Assembly (NCBI GenBank): GCA_021799405.1
Contig: JAJZAL010000165.1
Coordinates: 1-11,822, forward strand
DNA from: Acidobacteriota bacterium
GTDB lineage: Bacteria > Acidobacteriota > Terriglobia > Terriglobales > Acidobacteriaceae
Direction of reading: 5' to 3'
Length of the DNA stretch: 11,822 nucleotides
The first letter of the stretch is position 1, and each line of letters begins with the position of its first letter. The position numbers and the translations under genes are program-made. Under the pieces are notes generated by a model. That model did no database searches. It saw only the letters and a program-made list of their open reading frames with translations, and was not told the DNA's origin. Of this stretch, positions 7,747 through 11,822 are shown piece after piece.

Positions 7747-7859
7747 ACTGGTCTCATAAACCCTCCGCGCCTGGTGAGGCCTCGCATGAGACCCGCCATC
7801 GAAGCGGGGCTCATGCTTTTCGTCGAAGCCGCTACGCTATTTATGAGACCAGTTCTAGA
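7741..7859. repeat. Fold-back element 2 with perfect 20-bp terminal inverted repeats (MITE/REP-like)
   Basis: The arm TCTAGAACTGGTCTCATAAA (7741-7760) returns perfectly inverted at 7840-7859. CTAG occurs at both ends (7742-7745 and 7855-7858), giving an element body of 7746-7854 (109 bp). The arm sequence is unrelated to that of element 1 beyond the shared central TCTAGA. The 8-mer ATGAGACC of the arm occurs once more inside the element (7786-7793), so the terminal and inner repeats are related. Confidence 0.75.
7784..7816. repeat. Inner 13-bp hairpin of element 2
   Basis: GCATGAGACCCGC (7784-7796) pairs with GCGGGGCTCATGC (7804-7816) with one mismatch around a 7-nt loop. With the outer arms this gives a stem-within-stem structure like that of element 1. 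Confidence 0.7.
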
Positions 7860-7990
7860 ATCACGATTTCCAACGCCTACCTCATCGCTGCCTGTCCGGT
7901 AGCCAAAGCGCAGGCGGTGGCGTAGCCTGAATCTTGTTTGCAAGCGCCACCGGTTGGTTCGGAGGGTTGCGTTTTGGGAGACCGCGAATT
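7860..7990 (+). other. Leader between fold-back element 2 and the SDR gene
   Basis: No complete gene is seen here. A short open run from 7860 to the TAG at 7923-7925 reads ITISNAYLIAACPV and onwards. It faintly resembles the N-terminus of the ManD encoded downstream ([12 protein letters not shown]), so it could be a gene scrap. CGGTGGCG (7915-7922) and CGCCACCG (7945-7952) form a possible hairpin in the leader. No convincing promoter was found. With the fold-back elements, this fills the gene-free stretch 7631-7990. Confidence 0.4.
7976..7980 (+). promoter_or_regulatory. Ribosome binding site supporting a GTG start of the SDR gene
   Basis: GGGAG lies 10 nt before GTG at 7991. The upstream in-frame ATG at 7934 would add 19 residues outside the normal SDR fold and has no such site. 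TTG at 7994 is a second option. Confidence 0.5.
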
Positions 7991-8767
7991 GTGTTGAATC
8001 CAATCTTTGACCTGACGGGCCGCTGTGCCGTTGTTGTTGGTGGCTCTTCCGGCATTGGACGGGCCATCGCTCTTGGGCTTGCCGAAGCGGGCGCAGACGT
8101 CGTGCCGACCGCGCGCCGCGAAGCAGAAGTGCAGCAGACCGTCGACAGAATTTCCGCCATGGGCCGCAAATCCCTGGCTTGCGTTTCGGACGTGCGCGAT
8201 CGTGCTTCGCTGCGGGCGCTCCATGACTGCGTCATCGCTGAGTTCGGCAAGGTCGATATCCTCGTCAACGCCGCCGGCGTTACCAGGCTGACGCCTACGC
8301 TCGATGTTTCGGAAGAAGATTGGGAGCGCATCCTCGACACGAACCTCAATGGTACGCTCCGTGCCTGCCAGATTTTCGGCCAGTCCATGCTGGAACGCGG
8401 TTACGGTCGCATCATCAACATCGCGTCGCTGGCTTCCTATGTAGCGTTTTACGGCGTGGCGGCTTATGGAGCCAGCAAATCCGCGGTCGCCTCGCTCACG
8501 CGGTCACTGGCCGTCGAGTGGGCCGCAAAAGGCGTCTGCGTCAATGCAATCGCGCCTGGGATTTTTCCCACGGAACTCAACGCGAAAATTCTCAACGGTA
8601 CGGGGCGCGGCAGGGAACTGCTCATGCGAACACCGATCGGGCGCTTTGGCCGCGTGGAAGAGCTCATCGGTGCAGCCGTGTTCCTAGCCTCCGATGCCGC
8701 GTCCTATGTCCATGGCCAGTTGCTGGCTGTCGATGGCGGGTTTCTGGCCAGCGGAGTCAATCAATAA
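7991..8767 (+). CDS. Short-chain dehydrogenase/reductase (SDR), probable hexonate/uronate oxidoreductase, 258 aa
   Basis: NAD(P)-dependent classical SDR. The cofactor loop GGSSGIG is at residues 17-23, with Gly where Thr is usual. NAAG is at 93-96. The catalytic tetrad is Asn118, Ser146, Tyr159 and Lys163 (YGASK), with the typical 13-residue Ser-Tyr spacing. The C-terminal NAIAPG and AVDGGF motifs are present. The overall pattern resembles the gluconate 5-dehydrogenase/KduD group. It lies 44 nt upstream of ManD on the same strand and within a 2-keto-3-deoxygluconate pathway, so it may reduce fructuronate to D-mannonate, as SDR-type UxuB enzymes do, or act on a related keto-sugar acid. That role is inferred from context only. 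The GTG start at 7991 is chosen from the RBS and from where the SDR fold begins (FDLTGR). Family assignment is secure; the substrate is not. Confidence 0.88.
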   Translation: MLNPIFDLTGRCAVVVGGSSGIGRAIALGLAEAGADVVPTARREAEVQQTVDRISAMGRKSLACVSDVRDRASLRALHDCVIAEFGKVDILVNAAGVTRLTPTLDVSEEDWERILDTNLNGTLRACQIFGQSMLERGYGRIINIASLASYVAFYGVAAYGASKSAVASLTRSLAVEWAAKGVCVNAIAPGIFPTELNAKILNGTGRGRELLMRTPIGRFGRVEELIGAAVFLASDAASYVHGQLLAVDGGFLASGVNQ

Positions 8768-8800
8768 GTCAAGGGGTGGAAGCCTATTCGTTTTGCCGAT

Positions 8801-8805
8801 GAGGA
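8801..8805 (+). promoter_or_regulatory. Ribosome binding site of manD
   Basis: GAGGA lies 6 nt before the ATG at 8812, in the 44-nt gap after the SDR stop. It confirms the ManD start and is consistent with one SDR-manD transcript. Confidence 0.75.
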
Positions 8806-8811
8806 ACTCCG

Positions 8812-10020
8812 ATGAAGATACAGAATGCCTACGTCCACATCTGCTCGCCCGGCCGTAACTTCGTCACGCTCAAGATCGAAACTGACGAGGGTATTTACGG
8901 CCTTGGCGATGCGACGCTCAATGGCCGGGAACTGGCTGTTGCCAGCTACCTGAAGGACCACCTGATTCCTTGCCTCATTGGCCGCGACCCATTTTCGACC
9001 GAAGACATCTGGCAGTATCTCTATCGCGGAGCCTACTGGCGCCGCGGTCCTGTCACCATGTCCGCGATTGCTGCGGTTGATATGGCCCTATGGGACATCA
9101 AGGGCAAAGCGCTCAACACGCCGGTCTATAACCTGCTCGGCGGCCGCAGCCGCGAGGGCGTCATGGTCTACGCGCACGCCCACGGAGAAAGCATTGACGA
9201 AGCGGTCGACGACGTAGGCCGTCACATCGACATGGGCTACCTCGCCATACGCGCACAGAGCGGCATCCCCGGACTTGACTCCACCTATGGAGTACCGAAG
9301 GGCCACCAGCGCTACGAGCCCGCGGAGCGCGGCTTGCCTTCAGAAAGCCGCTGGTCCACCGAGAAATATCTTCGCCACGTGCCGACGCTGTTTGCAAAGA
9401 TACGCGACCAGTTCGGCGACGACGTGCACCTTTTGCACGACTGCCACCACCGCCTTACGCCCATCGAGGCCGGCCGCCTCGGCAAAGAACTGGAACCCTA
9501 TCATCTCTTCTGGATCGAAGATCCCACGCCCGCCGAACTGCAGGAGGGCTTTCGCGTCATCCGCGAACACACCACCACGCCCATCGCCACCGGCGAGGTG
9601 CTCAACAGCTTGTGGGATGTAAAAGCGCTCATTGAGAACCAGTGGATCGACTATGTCCGCACCACGCTCGTGCATGCCGGCGGATTCACGCACCTCAAGA
9701 AGATCGCGGACTTTGCCTCCATCTACCACGTGCGAACCGGCTGTCACGGCGCCACCGATCTCTCGCCCGTGACCATGGCCGGTGCGCTGCACTTCGGCTT
9801 GGCCATCCATAACTTCGGCATCCAGGAACACATGCCGCACAACGAGGAGACAGACGCCGTCTTCCCGCATCACTACAAGTTTGAAGCCGGCTATATGTAC
9901 CCGGGCGATGCTCCCGGCCTCGGCGTCGATCTGGATGAAAAACTTGCCGCGAAATACCCGTATCAACGTGCGTATCTGCCTGTAAACCGGAAGCTCGACG
10001 GCACGCTGTTCGATTGGTAA
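8812..10020 (+). CDS. manD: D-mannonate dehydratase, enolase superfamily (ManD/RspA type), 402 aa
   Basis: Cytosolic Mg-dependent dehydratase converting D-mannonate (in some family members also D-altronate) to 2-keto-3-deoxy-D-gluconate. Length and residue numbers match the characterised Novosphingobium ManD as I recall it. Mg ligands are Asp210, Glu236 and Glu262, the Tyr159/Arg147 pair acts as general base, His212 as acid, and His312 and Glu339 are in the active site. The N-terminal capping domain is at about 1-120 and the barrel at about 120-380, ending in the typical FDW. Ala rather than Pro at residue 314 agrees with what I recall for the efficient mannonate-specific members, as opposed to low-activity gluconate-type ones. 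The product feeds the KDG kinase and KDPG aldolase encoded convergently 16 nt away. The names of related proteins (RspA, starvation sensing) refer to the same family. Confidence 0.95.
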   Translation: MKIQNAYVHICSPGRNFVTLKIETDEGIYGLGDATLNGRELAVASYLKDHLIPCLIGRDPFSTEDIWQYLYRGAYWRRGPVTMSAIAAVDMALWDIKGKALNTPVYNLLGGRSREGVMVYAHAHGESIDEAVDDVGRHIDMGYLAIRAQSGIPGLDSTYGVPKGHQRYEPAERGLPSESRWSTEKYLRHVPTLFAKIRDQFGDDVHLLHDCHHRLTPIEAGRLGKELEPYHLFWIEDPTPAELQEGFRVIREHTTTPIATGEVLNSLWDVKALIENQWIDYVRTTLVHAGGFTHLKKIADFASIYHVRTGCHGATDLSPVTMAGALHFGLAIHNFGIQEHMPHNEETDAVFPHHYKFEAGYMYPGDAPGLGVDLDEKLAAKYPYQRAYLPVNRKLDGTLFDW

Positions 10021-10036
10021 CGGTATTGGATACGAC
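10021..10036. other. 16-nt convergent gap between manD and the KDPG aldolase gene
   Basis: The stop codons of two converging genes are separated by only 16 nt and no stem with a U-run is seen around them. The two transcripts probably overlap at their 3' ends. Confidence 0.6.
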
Positions 10037-10690
10037 TTACGAAACCGGAACGCGCGCCTGCGCAATCACCTGCAGATAACGGCGTGCCGTTTCGGTGATC
10101 GTGTGTGCCTCACCCTTGGCAATCGCCATGGGATTCACCAGGTCTGTGCCTACTCCCAGCGCCGAGGCTCCTGCGTGCAGAAAATCGGCGGCTGTTGTCA
10201 GCGTCACGCCGCCGGTCGGAATCAGCCGAATCTCAGGGAACGGTGCCTTCAGCGCCTTCAGGTAAGTCGCACCGCCCATCGCAGAGCAGGGAAACACCTT
10301 CACATAGGCCGCGCCGGCCCGCCAGGCAGTGATGACTTCAGTCGGTGTCAGCGCACCCGGAATCGAGACTTTGCCGGCCTTCAGGGTCGCGGCCATCACA
10401 TCCAGATGCAGACTCGGGCTCACGACGAATTCTGCGCCCGCCGCAATCGTCGCTTCGCATTCGGCCACTGTCGTTACGGTGCCCGAGCCCAGCAGCATCC
10501 GGCTGCCATAGGTCTTCTTCAGGTCTTTGAGAATCTCAATTGCGCCGGGCACGGTCATCGTCACTTCCACGACCTCCACGCCGCCCGCCACCATTGCATC
10601 CACCAGTGCATGCGCCTCCTGTCCGGAGCGCGCGCGCAGCACCGGAATCAGCCCGATTCTTTCCAACCTCGTCATCGTTTCATTCGTCAT
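10037..10690 (-). CDS. eda: KDPG aldolase (2-dehydro-3-deoxy-6-phosphogluconate aldolase), 217 aa
   Basis: Class I aldolase splitting 2-keto-3-deoxy-6-phosphogluconate into pyruvate and glyceraldehyde 3-phosphate. The (beta/alpha)8 fold has the Schiff-base Lys at residue 131 (YVKVFPC), the catalytic Glu at 42 (EVTM), Thr71 in GSGTV and the phosphate-binding segment IPTGGV (157-162). The position of E. coli Eda Arg49 is Thr46 here, a variant I associate with other branches of the family. Closely related activities (4-hydroxy-2-oxoglutarate or KDPGal aldolase) cannot be excluded. Length fits E. coli Eda (213). Start: ATG at 10690 has GAGAG about 5 nt upstream. The ATG at 10702, only 2 nt after the kinase stop, is an alternative that adds four residues, and a third ATG lies at 10675. 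It follows the kinase gene with a short gap, so the two are probably co-transcribed. Confidence 0.92.
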   Translation of the reverse strand: MTNETMTRLERIGLIPVLRARSGQEAHALVDAMVAGGVEVVEVTMTVPGAIEILKDLKKTYGSRMLLGSGTVTTVAECEATIAAGAEFVVSPSLHLDVMAATLKAGKVSIPGALTPTEVITAWRAGAAYVKVFPCSAMGGATYLKALKAPFPEIRLIPTGGVTLTTAADFLHAGASALGVGTDLVNPMAIAKGEAHTITETARRYLQVIAQARVPVS

Positions 10691-10704
10691 CTGGTCTCTC
10701 ATCG

Positions 10705-11802
10705 TTAGCGTTCGATCCTCGCGGAACTGCCCTGCATCACGCGCTCCACCTCTTTTAGCGTCGCCATGCTCGTGTCTCCGGGAGTCGTCATCGCCAGCGC
10801 GCCGTGCGCGACCCCACAGCGTACCGCCCACTCCACCGGCTTCCCTGTGATCATTCCGTAGATCAGTCCGGATGCGAACGAGTCGCCTCCGCCGACGCGG
10901 TCCAATATATCGATATCGCGTTGTGCAACGTGCACAATTTCATCGCCGGAGAGCGCAATCGCTCCCCATGCGTTCCGGCTTGCGGAATGCGCCGTGCGCA
11001 GCGTGGTCGCAATCAGCTTCAGGTTGGGATACTTGCCGGCTACCTCGCGCAGCATCTTCTCGTAACTGGCAATTGGCAACTCGGCAAAGTCCTCGGTAAC
11101 GCCTTCCAGCTGAATGCCCAGCATGGCCGAAAAATCTTCTTCGTTCCCCAGCAGTAAATCCACCTTCCGCACCAACTCGCGATTCACCTCCTGTGCCCTG
11201 GCTTTGCCGCCAATGCTCTTCCACAGCGAAGCACGATAATTCAGGTCGTATGAAATCGGAGTGCCATATTTGCGCGCTGCGTCCATGGCCTCCGCCGCAA
11301 CCTCAACGGTAGACTCCGAAAGCGCTGCAAAAATTCCGCCCGTGTGAAACCAGCGCGCACCCTTCGCCGGACCGAAAATATTCTCCCAGTCAAAGTCTCC
11401 CCGCCTGGTCTGAGAGATCGCCGTGTTGCCCCGGTCCGAACAGCCTGCTGCGGCCCGCACCCCAAAGCCCCGCTCAGTAAAGTTCAATCCATTGCGGATG
11501 GAGCGCCCCACGCCATCGTACGGTACCCAGCGAATCAACGATGTATCTACGCCGCCCTGCAAAATCAGGTCCTCGGCCAACCTTCCAACCGGATTCTCGG
11601 CAAATGTGGTTGCCACTGCTGTCCGCATTCCAAAGCAGCGCCGCAACCCGCGCGCCACGTTGTACTCACCGCCGCCTTCCCAGACAGCAAACGATCGCGT
11701 GGTGTGAATCCGGCCCTCGCCGGGATCAAGGCGTAGCATCACTTCTCCCAGTGCGACGCAATCCCAGGCCGGGCTGGCTGTATCAAGCGGTGGCAATGGC
11801 AT
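10705..11802 (-). CDS. kdgK: 2-keto-3-deoxygluconate kinase, PfkB family, 365 aa
   Basis: Ribokinase-family sugar kinase that phosphorylates 2-keto-3-deoxygluconate to KDPG with ATP. Residues 43-53 (GGGEYNVARGL) are the N-terminal sugar-binding signature. DLNYRASLW (186-194) is typical of KDG kinases. DRVGGGDSF (301-309) is the C-terminal PfkB signature with the catalytic Asp at 307 and Gly where GAGD normally has Ala. The start at 11802 (MPLPPLD) is preferred over the ATG at 11811 because GAGGA at 11816-11812 is 9 nt from the former but directly abuts the latter. The gene lies 14 nt before the KDPG aldolase gene on the same strand, completing mannonate to triose plus pyruvate with the converging manD. 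Its promoter lies beyond the right edge of the window. Confidence 0.93.
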   Translation of the reverse strand: MPLPPLDTASPAWDCVALGEVMLRLDPGEGRIHTTRSFAVWEGGGEYNVARGLRRCFGMRTAVATTFAENPVGRLAEDLILQGGVDTSLIRWVPYDGVGRSIRNGLNFTERGFGVRAAAGCSDRGNTAISQTRRGDFDWENIFGPAKGARWFHTGGIFAALSESTVEVAAEAMDAARKYGTPISYDLNYRASLWKSIGGKARAQEVNRELVRKVDLLLGNEEDFSAMLGIQLEGVTEDFAELPIASYEKMLREVAGKYPNLKLIATTLRTAHSASRNAWGAIALSGDEIVHVAQRDIDILDRVGGGDSFASGLIYGMITGKPVEWAVRCGVAHGALAMTTPGDTSMATLKEVERVMQGSSARIER

Positions 11803-11811
11803 TCTTCTCAT

Positions 11812-11816
11812 TCCTC
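11812..11816 (-). promoter_or_regulatory. Ribosome binding site deciding the kdgK start
   Basis: GAGGA on the minus strand is 9 nt before ATG 11802 and touches ATG 11811, which makes 11802 the likelier start. Confidence 0.65.
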
Positions 11817-11822
11817 GGTTTC

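Noticed and set aside
10703..10831. Longer start for the KDPG aldolase at 10831
   Set aside because: The extra residues are antisense-free but overlap the end of the kinase gene out of frame, are highly charged and are absent from the aldolase fold.
1..11822. CRISPR arrays, tRNA or rRNA genes, transposase genes, phage genes
   Set aside because: None were seen on either strand. The only repeats are the fold-back elements and small hairpins listed.

Overview
The window looks like a chromosomal segment of a Gram-negative soil-type bacterium. A member of the Acidobacteriota (Terriglobia) is my best guess. This is inferred from moderate-to-high GC, gene style and gene neighbourhood, and no database search was possible. 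It holds two functional blocks on either side of a ribosomal protein S1 gene, and no CRISPR array, tRNA, rRNA or transposase gene was seen.

Left block (positions 1-5746, minus strand): a tightly packed operon reads leftwards. It encodes a small His/Cys-containing two-helix membrane protein (5746-5432), a periplasmic adaptor (5318-4218), an RND inner-membrane pump (4212-1141) and an outer-membrane factor lipoprotein (1144 to beyond the left edge). The adaptor and pump are 5 nt apart, and the pump and outer-membrane factor overlap by 4 nt (ATGA). Together they would form a tripartite envelope-spanning efflux pump. The substrate cannot be read from the sequence.

Middle: a divergent spacer of about 150 nt (5747-5899) separates the efflux operon from rpsA (5900-7630, plus strand), which encodes a six-S1-domain protein without a clear Shine-Dalgarno sequence. 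Directly at the rpsA stop codon sit two back-to-back fold-back elements (about 7627-7858). Each has perfect terminal inverted repeats, is bounded by CTAG and carries its own inner hairpin. They look like two small non-autonomous (MITE/REP-like) insertions. A 130-nt leader follows.

Right block (7991-11802): genes for converting a hexonate to central metabolites. A short-chain dehydrogenase/reductase and a D-mannonate dehydratase of the enolase superfamily (ManD) lie on the plus strand. They converge, with a 16-nt gap, on a minus-strand pair encoding 2-keto-3-deoxygluconate kinase and KDPG aldolase. The expected flow is D-mannonate (possibly made from fructuronate by the SDR) to 2-keto-3-deoxygluconate, then KDPG, then pyruvate plus glyceraldehyde 3-phosphate.

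No wholly new system is evident. The features most worth a second look are the paired fold-back elements at the rpsA stop codon, the small conserved-looking membrane protein that opens the efflux operon (with an in-frame amber codon followed by an open tail reaching the next gene), and the unusual proton-relay region of the pump.
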